From: an uncultured Lacibacter sp.
GTDB lineage: Bacteria > Bacteroidota > Bacteroidia > Chitinophagales > Chitinophagaceae
Direction: 5' to 3'
NCBI RefSeq assembly: GCF_946479605.1
Contig: NZ_CAMLGT010000179.1
Span: 1 to 8,015 of the forward strand
DNA length: 8,015 nucleotides
Shown here in pieces: positions 1 through 5,869 of this stretch. The notes beneath the pieces are model-generated. The model was not told where the DNA came from, did no database searches, and saw only the letters and a list, made by a program, of their open reading frames with translations. Made by a program: the position numbers and the translations under genes. Position 1 is the first letter of the stretch. The number at the start of each line of letters is the position of its first letter.

Positions 1-53
1 TTACGCTTGTGCGTCGCAATTTTATGACGCTTTCTCTTTTTTCCGCAAGGCAT
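1..53 (-). CDS. Small, highly basic protein, 5' part only (cut by window edge)
   Basis: An ATG at 53-51 opens a frame that runs off the left edge after 17 complete codons, reading MPCGKKRKRHKIATHKR. Ten of these 17 residues are Lys, Arg or His, and there is no acidic residue, so the product should bind nucleic acid, most simply rRNA. From memory, Bacteroidota genomes carry a conserved tiny protein of about 30 residues with this kind of start, often left unannotated or called hypothetical; a ribosome-associated role is inference. The gene lies 34 bp downstream of the TPR gene on the same strand and has no clear promoter of its own, so it may share a transcript. Upstream DNA is A-rich without a Shine-Dalgarno sequence, as for its neighbours. 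Only the start is visible, so length and identity cannot be confirmed. Confidence 0.6.
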   Translation of the reverse strand, partial: MPCGKKRKRHKIATHKR

Positions 54-87
54 GTTTAATACGTTTTACGTTCGTTAATAAATAGAG

Positions 88-996
88 TTATAATAATTTT
101 ATCTGGTCTTCAATCTGCTTGATCATTTCAGGATTACTCCTGAATTTCCCCTGTGTTTCCAGGGATTTTACCGTCTGCAAAAACAGTTCATATTTCTTTT
201 TAGCGTTTGCTTTATCACCAGTGGTTTTATAAGCATCGGCCAGGCGAAGGATCACTTCAAGATTCTGGGGCTGCAGTGCAACCACATTCTCAAAACGTTC
301 AATGGCTTTGGGCCATTGTCCACTAATGGTTGAACCAACTCCCATCATGTATTGGGCAAAAGCATTGCTGGGGTCTTTCTCTGCCACTTCACGTATCAGA
401 GCAATTCCTTTCATGGGGGGCTCACTGCCGCCGCCACCAAAAAAATAAGTGCTGCCCAGTCCTACTTTTGTAGAATCATTGTTTGGATTTAACTCCAGCG
501 CCTTTTCAAATAACTCTTTTGCTTCTTTAGCCATCCACACCTGCAGCGGTTGTTCCGATACAGTTTGCAGCTCCCCTAAAAACAAATGGGCTGCAAAGGT
601 GAGGTTTTTCTCTGAATTTTCCAACTTAGCAGCTTCCGCAATGTATTTTGCATACGGCACAAAGGCCCCGATGGTATCCATCCAGAAAGCAGAAAGCTTG
701 CGATACACCTGAATCTGTTGATTTTTTACATCACCCCGTACAACGGAGTTTTCCCATTCTGTTACTTTTTGCAGTTGCTGGGGAGAGAGCCTTTTTTTAG
801 CAAGACCAAGCATGGTAGGAAAATCAAGTGAAACAGCTTGGGCTGCATTTGTGCCAGCAGCCTGGGCAGGGGCGGAAGCATGATCATGACCGGCATGCTC
901 ATCAACTGCTTTGGATGGAACTGTTCGTCCAAAAAAAAACAAAAGAAAAACTGCTGAAACAGCAGCAGTTACATAAATAATTTGTTGCCTTTTCAC
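88..996 (-). CDS. Membrane-anchored tetratricopeptide repeat protein
   Basis: The 302-residue product begins with a basic tip and one hydrophobic segment (about residues 6-23), which acts as signal anchor or uncleaved signal peptide; the rest should lie in the periplasm. A short His-rich stretch follows (His34, His37, His39), then an Ala/Pro-rich linker and a helical domain. TPR-like helices occupy about 153-187, 195-228 and 229-276, with typical features such as the LELNPNN and ALQPQN turns. TPR proteins usually scaffold protein complexes; no specific partner can be read here. The start is GTG at 996-994: an in-frame stop lies two codons upstream and the next Met is residue 62, behind the membrane segment. 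The gene follows the HU gene by 63 bp on the same strand and has a consensus -7 box in that gap. The TPR call is firm, the function unknown. Confidence 0.8.
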   Translation of the reverse strand: MKRQQIIYVTAAVSAVFLLFFFGRTVPSKAVDEHAGHDHASAPAQAAGTNAAQAVSLDFPTMLGLAKKRLSPQQLQKVTEWENSVVRGDVKNQQIQVYRKLSAFWMDTIGAFVPYAKYIAEAAKLENSEKNLTFAAHLFLGELQTVSEQPLQVWMAKEAKELFEKALELNPNNDSTKVGLGSTYFFGGGGSEPPMKGIALIREVAEKDPSNAFAQYMMGVGSTISGQWPKAIERFENVVALQPQNLEVILRLADAYKTTGDKANAKKKYELFLQTVKSLETQGKFRSNPEMIKQIEDQIKLL

Positions 997-1014
997 ACTT
1001 CAGAAATTGAAGTG
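996..1014 (-). other. Perfect 7-bp hairpin touching the GTG start of the TPR gene
   Basis: CACTTCA (996-1002) and TGAAGTG (1008-1014) are perfect inverted arms around a 5-base loop. In minus-strand RNA the 3' arm ends with the G of the GTG start codon. No T-run follows, so it is not a standard terminator. It could mask the start codon in transcripts that read through from the HU gene. Transcripts from the nearby -7 box would begin inside the 5' arm and could not form the full stem. That regulatory reading is inference. Confidence 0.35.
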
Positions 1015-1022
1015 CAAATCTA
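1015..1022 (-). promoter_or_regulatory. Bacteroidetal -7 box upstream of the TPR gene
   Basis: Minus-strand TAGATTTG matches the Bacteroidota primary-sigma -7 consensus TAnnTTTG exactly. It lies 18 bp upstream of the GTG start, predicting a transcription start around 1009-1012 and a leader of roughly 15 nt. A T-run about 16 bp further upstream could serve as a weak -33 region, but there is no exact TTTG there. The TPR gene may therefore be transcribed independently of the HU gene. Confidence 0.45.
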
Positions 1023-1059
1023 CAGCAAGTAAGCCATTAAAAACCGGGCGAAAGCTTAT

Positions 1060-1383
1060 TTAACTTTCATCATCGGCATCGTCTTTCTGTACGGCTCCAC
1101 CGGTGTAATTTGTTTTTACTTCCTGTACAAACTCCTTGGCTGGTTTAAACGCAGGTATATAATGTTCAGGAATATGAACAGCAGTATTACGCTTGATGTT
1201 ACGGCCAATTTTGGCTGCTCTTTTTTTGGTAATAAAACTTCCGAATCCACGGATGTAAATATTCTGACCCGCAGAAAGAGAATCTTTTACTTCTTTGAAC
1301 ATCGTTTCAAGCGTAACAAGCACATCCACCTTGGGGATGCCTGTTTTTTCTGAGATTTGGTTCACAAGATCTGCTTTGCGCAT
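1060..1383 (-). CDS. HU/IHF-family nucleoid DNA-binding protein
   Basis: The 107-residue product has the HU/IHF fold: an N-terminal helical dimerisation part starting MRKADLVNQI, the GFGSF turn (residues 46-50), and the beta-arm followed by PAFKPAKEF (77-85). HU proteins bend and compact DNA as dimers. Two features depart from textbook HU. The arm-tip motif reads RNI rather than RNP, so the proline that intercalates into DNA is replaced by Ile63. A C-terminal extension ends in an acidic tail (DDADDES). I recall the RNI form as common in one Bacteroidota HU branch, so this is probably a lineage trait. The ATG at 1383 fits the family start exactly. The gene is divergent from mutY and is followed by the TPR gene. 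Whether it is a homodimer (HU-like) or has a partner cannot be told. Confidence 0.93.
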   Translation of the reverse strand: MRKADLVNQISEKTGIPKVDVLVTLETMFKEVKDSLSAGQNIYIRGFGSFITKKRAAKIGRNIKRNTAVHIPEHYIPAFKPAKEFVQEVKTNYTGGAVQKDDADDES

Positions 1384-1458
1384 GCGTAAAAAATTTAAGG
1401 GTTGTGATTATTTTGGACTAATATCCTGAAATAATTTCACAAAATGAAACATATCGGC

Positions 1459-1466
1459 CAAAATTA
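1459..1466 (-). promoter_or_regulatory. Candidate -7 box for the HU gene
   Basis: Minus-strand TAATTTTG matches TAnnTTTG. It lies 75 bp upstream of the HU start codon and would give a leader of about 70 nt. No TTTG is found at the expected -33 distance, and the region is A/T-rich enough for a chance match, so this is tentative. Confidence 0.35.
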
Positions 1467-1522
1467 TTTTAGTAACTGGTTGATTATGAGGAAAAAAAGG
1501 CGACCACTTGGAGCTATTCCCC

Positions 1523-1530
1523 TTATTTTG
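1523..1530 (+). promoter_or_regulatory. Near-consensus -7 box for mutY
   Basis: TTATTTTG, followed by CA, is one mismatch from TAnnTTTG and lies 35 bp upstream of the chosen mutY ATG. It sits in the 182-bp divergent gap between the HU gene and mutY (1384-1565), which contains no gene I can support. There is no clear -33 element. The predicted transcription start, near 1534, lies upstream of both possible mutY starts. Confidence 0.3.
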
Positions 1531-1565
1531 CATTAACATCCTTGGCTGGCGGCATTTACAACACA

Positions 1566-2681
1566 ATGGACAAGTCAAATTATTTCAGGCAAAAACTACT
1601 TCACTGGCACCGTACAATAAATGAACGGGAGCTACCCTGGAAAGGGGAGAAAGATGTGTACCGTATATGGTTGAGTGAAATTATTCTGCAGCAAACCCGT
1701 GCTGAGCAGGGACTTAAATACTATGAACGATTTGTAAATCAATATCCAACTGTTCAAAAACTTGCGAAAGCTCCTATAGAAGAAGTGTATAAATTATGGG
1801 AAGGATTGGGGTATTACAACCGTTGCAGAAACTTGCATACCACGGCTCAATTCATAGCATTTGAACTGAAGGGGAAATTTCCTTCCACTTACGAAACCAT
1901 TCTTGAACTGAAAGGCGTGGGGCCGTATACTGCTGCTGCTATTGCATCGTTTGGGTTTGGATTGCCACATGCCGTTGTGGATGGGAATGTATTCCGTGTA
2001 TTAAGCAGGTATTTTGGACTTGATATAGCTATTGATAGTACAAAAGGGAAAAAACTGTTTCAGCAATTAGCAGCTGAATGTCTTGACACAACTTCGCCTG
2101 CTTTCTATAACCAGGCCATTATGGATTTTGGGGCAACGGTTTGCAAGCCGGATCTACCGGATTGCTTAAACTGCCCAATAAAGGGAAAGTGCACAGCATT
2201 TGAACAACAGTTAGTGAATGAGCTGCCGGTAAAGGCCAAGAAAAATAAGATCCGCAGCAGGTGGTTCAGGTTTTACCTGCTCATGCATGATGGAAAAATT
2301 GCAGTGCAGAAGCGAACAGGAAAAGATATTTGGAGCAATTTGTACGAATTTCCCAATGAGGAATATGCAAATGAAAAAGAATGGAAAGCGGCAGATACAT
2401 CATCTACTGAATTGTGGTTAAAGAAAAATAACATCAGCAAACACCAGCGGCAGATAACAACAACAAAACCAATAAAACAACAATTAAGTCATCAGCTTAT
2501 TCATGGAGTGGCTGTGGCAGTTCAGCTAAATGGAAAACAGGTTTTGCACAGCAAGCTGGAATGGAAAACCCTTGCCCAGCTGAAGCAACTGCCTTTTCCA
2601 AAATTGTTAAATGATTTTTTAAAAGCAGGAGTTCTTGAATTATTTACCTGGAAGCATACAACAGTTAACCAAAAAACGTAA
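1566..2681 (+). CDS. mutY: A/G-specific adenine glycosylase MutY
   Basis: This base-excision repair enzyme removes adenine mispaired with 8-oxoguanine. Visible landmarks, numbered from the ATG at 1566: the catalytic Glu38 in WLSEIILQQT, the helix-hairpin-helix LKGVGPYTAAAIASF (115-129), and catalytic Asp139 in VVDGNVFRVLSR. The four [4Fe-4S] ligands are Cys193, Cys200, Cys203 and Cys209 in C-x6-C-x2-C-x5-C spacing. A C-terminal NUDIX-like 8-oxoG-sensing domain (about 233-355) follows, with an LSH triplet (307-309) at the place of the family's FSH loop. At 371 residues it has full family length. A TTG at 1542 is in frame and would add eight residues, but the ATG gives the usual short N-terminus. 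It is transcribed divergently from the HU gene; ssb follows after 65 bp and may share its transcript. Confidence 0.96.
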   Translation: MDKSNYFRQKLLHWHRTINERELPWKGEKDVYRIWLSEIILQQTRAEQGLKYYERFVNQYPTVQKLAKAPIEEVYKLWEGLGYYNRCRNLHTTAQFIAFELKGKFPSTYETILELKGVGPYTAAAIASFGFGLPHAVVDGNVFRVLSRYFGLDIAIDSTKGKKLFQQLAAECLDTTSPAFYNQAIMDFGATVCKPDLPDCLNCPIKGKCTAFEQQLVNELPVKAKKNKIRSRWFRFYLLMHDGKIAVQKRTGKDIWSNLYEFPNEEYANEKEWKAADTSSTELWLKKNNISKHQRQITTTKPIKQQLSHQLIHGVAVAVQLNGKQVLHSKLEWKTLAQLKQLPFPKLLNDFLKAGVLELFTWKHTTVNQKT

Positions 2682-2746
2682 TTTAGAAGGAGTGACAGAC
2701 AAGCGTTTGGCTATGATCAAATCATTCTGAACTAAAATTTATACGT

Positions 2747-3178
2747 ATGAGAGGAGTTAACCGTGTGATGCTGATCGGCAATCTTGGAAAAGAACCTGAT
2801 GTGCAGGTGCTGGAAGGAAATATTGCCGTTGCCAAATTTCCACTGGCTACAACAGAAACATTTAAAGACCGCACCGGCAAACTGGTGAGCCAAACGGAAT
2901 GGCATACCGTGGTGCTTTGGAGAGGTCTGGCAGAGCTGGCACAGAAATATCTCCACAAAGGAAGTCTTGTTTATATTGAAGGACGACTTAAGACACGCAG
3001 CTGGGAAGACAAGGAAGGTGTTAAGAAATATGCTACTGAAGTGGTGGGCGATAATCTGATTATGCTTGATAAACGGGCCGATGGAACAGGCAAACATGAT
3101 GTTCCCGATCAGCTGGGTGGCTATCATGCCGACGATATACCTCCAATTGGCGAACCCAGTGGTGATCTTCCGTTTTAG
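2747..3178 (+). CDS. ssb: Single-stranded DNA-binding protein
   Basis: SSB coats single-stranded DNA in replication, recombination and repair and recruits partners through its C-terminal tip. The 143-residue product begins MRGVNRVMLIGNLGKEPDV, the classical start of the OB fold. It continues with ATTETFKDRTGKL and TEWHTVVLWRGLAELAQKYL (50-69), then the KGSLVYIEGRLKTRSW strand region. The tail is short and ends in GDLPF, with the LPF tip matching the conserved partner-binding end. The linker between OB fold and tip is only about 30 residues, shorter than in E. coli SSB, without a Gly/Gln-rich stretch. The start codon is preceded by A/T-rich DNA and no Shine-Dalgarno sequence. It lies between mutY and gldE, with 64 bp to the gldE start; a chromosomal housekeeping copy is likely. 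Confidence 0.96.
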   Translation: MRGVNRVMLIGNLGKEPDVQVLEGNIAVAKFPLATTETFKDRTGKLVSQTEWHTVVLWRGLAELAQKYLHKGSLVYIEGRLKTRSWEDKEGVKKYATEVVGDNLIMLDKRADGTGKHDVPDQLGGYHADDIPPIGEPSGDLPF

Positions 3179-3198
3179 GGATATATCCATGTGTTGTT

Positions 3199-3206
3199 TA
3201 TTTTTG
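3199..3206 (+). promoter_or_regulatory. Candidate -7 box for gldE-gldD
   Basis: TATTTTTG matches TAnnTTTG exactly and lies 36 bp upstream of the gldE start, predicting a leader of about 30 nt. A TTTA at 3174-3177, overlapping the ssb stop codon, is 21 bp upstream and could act as a degenerate -33 element. The perfect 10-bp palindrome GGATATATCC (3179-3188) falls in the spacer and might be an operator, though short A/T-rich palindromes arise by chance. Confidence 0.42.
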
Positions 3207-3242
3207 CCCTGAGCGGTACATTATTCACTTAATCTTGATGCT

Positions 3243-4586
3243 TTGGATTTTCACCACGCCGGTATTTCTTTTTTATTGTCAATTAAGCCTGTGTTGCTGG
3301 CCATTAACAGCCAGGGGCTCACGTTGCTTGTCATACTTTTTCTCATCTTATTGTTTTTTTCATTTGTGGTAAGCGGAGCTGAAGTGGCTTTTTTCTCCCT
3401 GCGTTATAAAGACCTGAATGTAATTAAAACAAAGCCTGATGCACCTGCACGCCGCATTGTAAACCTGCTGGAAGAACCAAAAGTGTTGATGGCAAGTTTA
3501 CTTGCAGCCAATGTTATTTTTAATCTTGGCCTTGTCTTTCTCACCAATTTCCTGATTGATGAAGCACTTAATCTGCGCCACAATTTATGGTGGGTTGAGT
3601 TTATCTTGAAAGCCACTGCCATTACAGCATTAATACTTTTGTTTTGTGAAACTTTGCCCAAAGTGTGGGCCTCACAAAACAATATTTTCTTTGCCTACTT
3701 TGCCAGTTGGTGGATTGATGCAATTGTATATCCTATTTTCAAATCAACAGGAAGCTGGCTGGCTGGTTATACCGATGGCATTGAAAAAAGAATGTCGAAG
3801 TATCAAACTTCTTCACTGAAATCAGAAGAACTGGATTACGCTATTGACCTTATGAGTGAAGAAGAAGCAACAGTTGAAGAAAAGCAGATATTGAAAGGTA
3901 TTCAGAATTTCAGCAACATTACCGTGAAACAAGTCATGCGTTCAAGACTTGATGTAAGCGGCATAGAATACAAAATGCCTTTCCAGGAAGTGGTGAAACG
4001 CCTGCAGGAGCTGCATTACAGCCGTGTTCCCGTTTATAAAAACAACCTTGATGAAGTAGTAGGTATTCTTCATACAAAAGACCTTTTGCAGCATTTGAAT
4101 GATACAGATGAATTTCGCTGGCAGCAATTAATGCGCACTCCCTTTTTTGTTCCTGAACATAAACTGATCGATGATCTGCTGAAAGAATTTCAACAAAAGA
4201 GAATACACTTTGCAATTGTTGTAGATGAGTTTGGCGGCACCAGTGGTATTGTAACTATGGAAGATGTGGTAGAAGAAATTATTGGTGACATTAAAGATGA
4301 GTTTGATGACGATGAAAGTGTGAATAAGAAAATTGATGAAAGCAATTACATTTTTGAAGGCCGCACAATGATTCATGATATGTGCCGAACAATGAATCTT
4401 TCTGTTGATACATTTGATAAAGTGAAGGGAGAAAGTGAATCGCTGGCAGGACTTGTTTTGGAGTTAGCCGAACGATTGCCAGGAGTTGGTGATATAATTG
4501 AAACAGGCGATTTTCAATTTACAGTACAGGAAGTAAGCCGCAACCGTATTGAAAAAGTGAAAGTGACCATTAAACCTCTCGATTGA
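3243..4586 (+). CDS. gldE: Gliding motility-associated protein GldE (CNNM-CBS-CorC type membrane protein)
   Basis: GldE is an inner-membrane protein of the CNNM/CorC superfamily tied to Bacteroidota gliding; in Flavobacterium johnsoniae it is encoded with GldD. Domains of the 447-residue product: a CNNM (DUF21) transmembrane domain about 25-205, with SGAEVAFFSL (44-53) and FCETLPKVWA (134-143); paired CBS domains about 228-350, including the VVDEFGGTSGIVTMEDVVEEIIGD stretch; and a C-terminal CorC-associated domain about 365-445. Relatives act in Mg/Co ion handling, but a transport role for GldE is not established. The start is TTG at 3243: an upstream in-frame stop at 3210 leaves no ATG or GTG between them, and the nearby ATG at 3238 is out of frame. 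GTG at 3291 is a later option that would shorten the N-terminus by 16 residues. gldD follows after 5 bp. Confidence 0.92.
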   Translation: MDFHHAGISFLLSIKPVLLAINSQGLTLLVILFLILLFFSFVVSGAEVAFFSLRYKDLNVIKTKPDAPARRIVNLLEEPKVLMASLLAANVIFNLGLVFLTNFLIDEALNLRHNLWWVEFILKATAITALILLFCETLPKVWASQNNIFFAYFASWWIDAIVYPIFKSTGSWLAGYTDGIEKRMSKYQTSSLKSEELDYAIDLMSEEEATVEEKQILKGIQNFSNITVKQVMRSRLDVSGIEYKMPFQEVVKRLQELHYSRVPVYKNNLDEVVGILHTKDLLQHLNDTDEFRWQQLMRTPFFVPEHKLIDDLLKEFQQKRIHFAIVVDEFGGTSGIVTMEDVVEEIIGDIKDEFDDDESVNKKIDESNYIFEGRTMIHDMCRTMNLSVDTFDKVKGESESLAGLVLELAERLPGVGDIIETGDFQFTVQEVSRNRIEKVKVTIKPLD

Positions 4587-4591
4587 TTAAG

Positions 4592-5212
4592 ATGAAACAA
4601 TTGCATTTGCGTACTTCTTACTTTGTACTTCGTACTTTTTATGTTCTGAGTTTGTTTAGTTTTTTTATTGCCTGTAATTCTGATCCCCGCCCACGGCCAA
4701 AAGGCTATTTTCAAATTGATTACCCTGAAAAGAAATATGTATTGTTTGATGAGCCTGGCTATCCTTACACCTTCGAGTATCCGGTCTATGGAAAGGTGTT
4801 GAAGGACAGTACATTCTTTGATGACAAACCGGAGAATCCATATTGGGTCAACCTGGATTTTCCGGAGTTTGCCGGCCGTATGCACATCAGCTACAAAACA
4901 ATTGGTGGCACCAATAAATTTGATGTGCTGGTACAGGATGCATTTAAAATGACCAGTAAGCACAGTTTAAAAGCAACCTCCATCGATGAAATACCCGTGA
5001 AAGGTGGTGCAGATGTAAACGGATTTATTTTTGATGTGGGCGGTAATGCTGCAACAGGCAAACAGTTTTTTGTTACAGACAGTACAAGGCATTTCCTGCG
5101 TGGTGCACTCTACTTCGATGCAACGCCGAACTACGATTCCATTAAACCGGTGGAGCAATTTTTGTACAAGGATATGCAGCACCTGATTGAAACGCTGAAG
5201 TGGCGTAACTAA
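4592..5212 (+). CDS. gldD: Gliding motility lipoprotein GldD
   Basis: GldD is a lipoprotein required for gliding in F. johnsoniae and commonly paired with gldE; its molecular role is not known. The 206-residue product has a basic N-terminus, a hydrophobic segment (about 15-27) and a lipobox ending FIAC with Cys28 as the predicted lipidated residue. The mature protein opens with the family signature PRPKGYFQIDYPEK (34-47); later landmarks are YPYTFEYP (57-64) and PYWVNLDFPEF (83-93). The ATG at 4592 is chosen over an in-frame TTG at 4583 that overlaps the gldE stop. The gap from gldE is 5 bp, so translation is probably coupled. Unusually, the signal-peptide codons contain a four-unit 7-bp tandem repeat, giving a seven-residue periodicity (RTSYFVL then RTFYVLS). 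Confidence 0.93.
   Translation: MKQLHLRTSYFVLRTFYVLSLFSFFIACNSDPRPRPKGYFQIDYPEKKYVLFDEPGYPYTFEYPVYGKVLKDSTFFDDKPENPYWVNLDFPEFAGRMHISYKTIGGTNKFDVLVQDAFKMTSKHSLKATSIDEIPVKGGADVNGFIFDVGGNAATGKQFFVTDSTRHFLRGALYFDATPNYDSIKPVEQFLYKDMQHLIETLKWRN
4611..4638 (+). repeat. Degenerate 7-bp tandem repeat (KTACTTY x4) inside gldD
   Basis: Four adjoining heptamers fit KTACTTY: 4611-4617 (GTACTTC), 4618-4624 (TTACTTT), 4625-4631 (repeat of unit 1) and 4632-4638 (GTACTTT). The next seven bases (TTATGTT) are two mismatches away. They cover codons 7-16 of gldD, in the signal peptide. One unit gained or lost would shift the frame; three units equal seven codons. Confidence 0.8.
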
Positions 5213-5251
5213 ACCTGCAATTCTCTCTCTTAAGTTTTTGTTCTGCGGCCG

Positions 5252-5259
5252 TATCTTTG
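5252..5259 (+). promoter_or_regulatory. Consensus -7 box for the DUF3109-lutB-deacetylase cluster
   Basis: TATCTTTG is an exact match to TAnnTTTG and ends four bases before the ATG at 5264. The expected transcription start is therefore at or within a base or two of the start codon, giving a leaderless or nearly leaderless mRNA. A TTTG at 5237-5240 is only 11 bp upstream, too close for the usual -33 spacing. The 51-bp gap after gldD shows no terminator hairpin. Confidence 0.55.
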
Positions 5260-5263
5260 CAGC

Positions 5264-5860
5264 ATGATTGTAATTGATGATATCTACATCAGTGATGAAG
5301 TGGTGGAGGAACAATTTGTGTGCGACCTCAACAAATGTAAAGGTGGTTGCTGTGTGGATGGCGATGCAGGGGCGCCTCTTACAAACGATGAGTTAAAGGA
5401 AGTGATCAATGGGTACGAAAAGATCAAACACCTCATTACCGAAGAGGGCAGAAAAGTAGTTGAACAAAACGGCCTGTACCAGTACGACCAGGAATTTGGC
5501 TGGGTAACTCCAACCATCAGCAATGGTATGTGCGCCTATGGTTTGGTAGACGAAAAAGGAATTGTGAAGTGTGCTTTCGAACAACAATACTATGCCGGTG
5601 AACTGCAGTGGAAGAAACCTATCTCCTGTCATCTGTATCCCATCAAAATCAGCAAGAGCAAAAATACAGAACAGCAATATGTAAACTACGAACCGAGAGA
5701 CCCGATGTGTAATCCCGGTTGTGTAAACGGACAGAAGTTGAAAGTGCCGGTATATGTGTTTTTGAAAGAAGCACTCATTCGCAAATACGGCGAAGATTTT
5801 TATGAAGTGCTTACGCAAATTGCCGACCAGTATTACGCATCAAAAGAAGCAAAGAAGTAA
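5264..5860 (+). CDS. DUF3109 family cysteine-rich protein
   Basis: The 198-residue product belongs to the DUF3109 group, related to the YkgJ-type zinc/iron-chelating cysteine-rich proteins; no reaction is established. It has nine cysteines (20, 25, 29, 30, 90, 103, 122, 149, 153). The first cluster, C-x4-C-x3-CC in the FVCDLNKCKGGCCVDGD stretch, and later CHLYPIKI and PMCNPGC segments are typical metal-ligand patterns. There is no signal peptide or membrane segment, so it should be cytosolic, where a reduced metal site or iron-sulfur cluster is plausible. The ATG lies almost on top of a consensus -7 box, and no earlier start would fit that promoter. lutB follows after 9 bp, so the two are probably co-transcribed. 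The pairing with an Fe-S oxidoreductase subunit hints at a shared metal- or redox-linked job, which is inference. Confidence 0.85.
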   Translation: MIVIDDIYISDEVVEEQFVCDLNKCKGGCCVDGDAGAPLTNDELKEVINGYEKIKHLITEEGRKVVEQNGLYQYDQEFGWVTPTISNGMCAYGLVDEKGIVKCAFEQQYYAGELQWKKPISCHLYPIKISKSKNTEQQYVNYEPRDPMCNPGCVNGQKLKVPVYVFLKEALIRKYGEDFYEVLTQIADQYYASKEAKK

Positions 5861-5869
5861 CTTTAATCA

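Noticed and set aside
449..712. Plus-strand frame of 87 codons opposite the TPR gene.
   Set aside because: It is antisense to a gene with clear TPR motifs and its product has no family features.
1542..1565. TTG start for mutY, adding eight residues.
   Set aside because: The ATG at 1566 matches the usual MutY N-terminal length and the extra residues (MAGGIYNT) carry no MutY-like features.
2713..2725. Small inverted repeat ATGAT/ATCAT upstream of ssb.
   Set aside because: Five A/T-rich pairs with a three-base loop and no T-run are too weak to call a terminator or operator.
2692..2730. Short frame (GTG start, 12 codons) after an AGAAGGAG sequence between mutY and ssb, resembling a leader peptide.
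   Set aside because: The purine-rich sequence runs directly into the GTG with no spacing, Shine-Dalgarno sequences are not otherwise used in the window, and the peptide has no attenuator-like composition or following hairpin.
2706..2740. TTTG (2706-2709) and TAAAATTT (2733-2740) as a promoter for ssb.
   Set aside because: The second element misses the conserved TTTG end and the spacing is 23 bp, longer than usual; A/T-rich DNA makes such matches likely by chance.
2732..3190. Minus-strand open frame of 152 codons opposite ssb.
   Set aside because: It lies wholly across a certain ssb gene, its product has no recognisable domain, and it has no promoter. The same applies to the minus-strand frames opposite gldE, gldD, DUF3109 and lutB.
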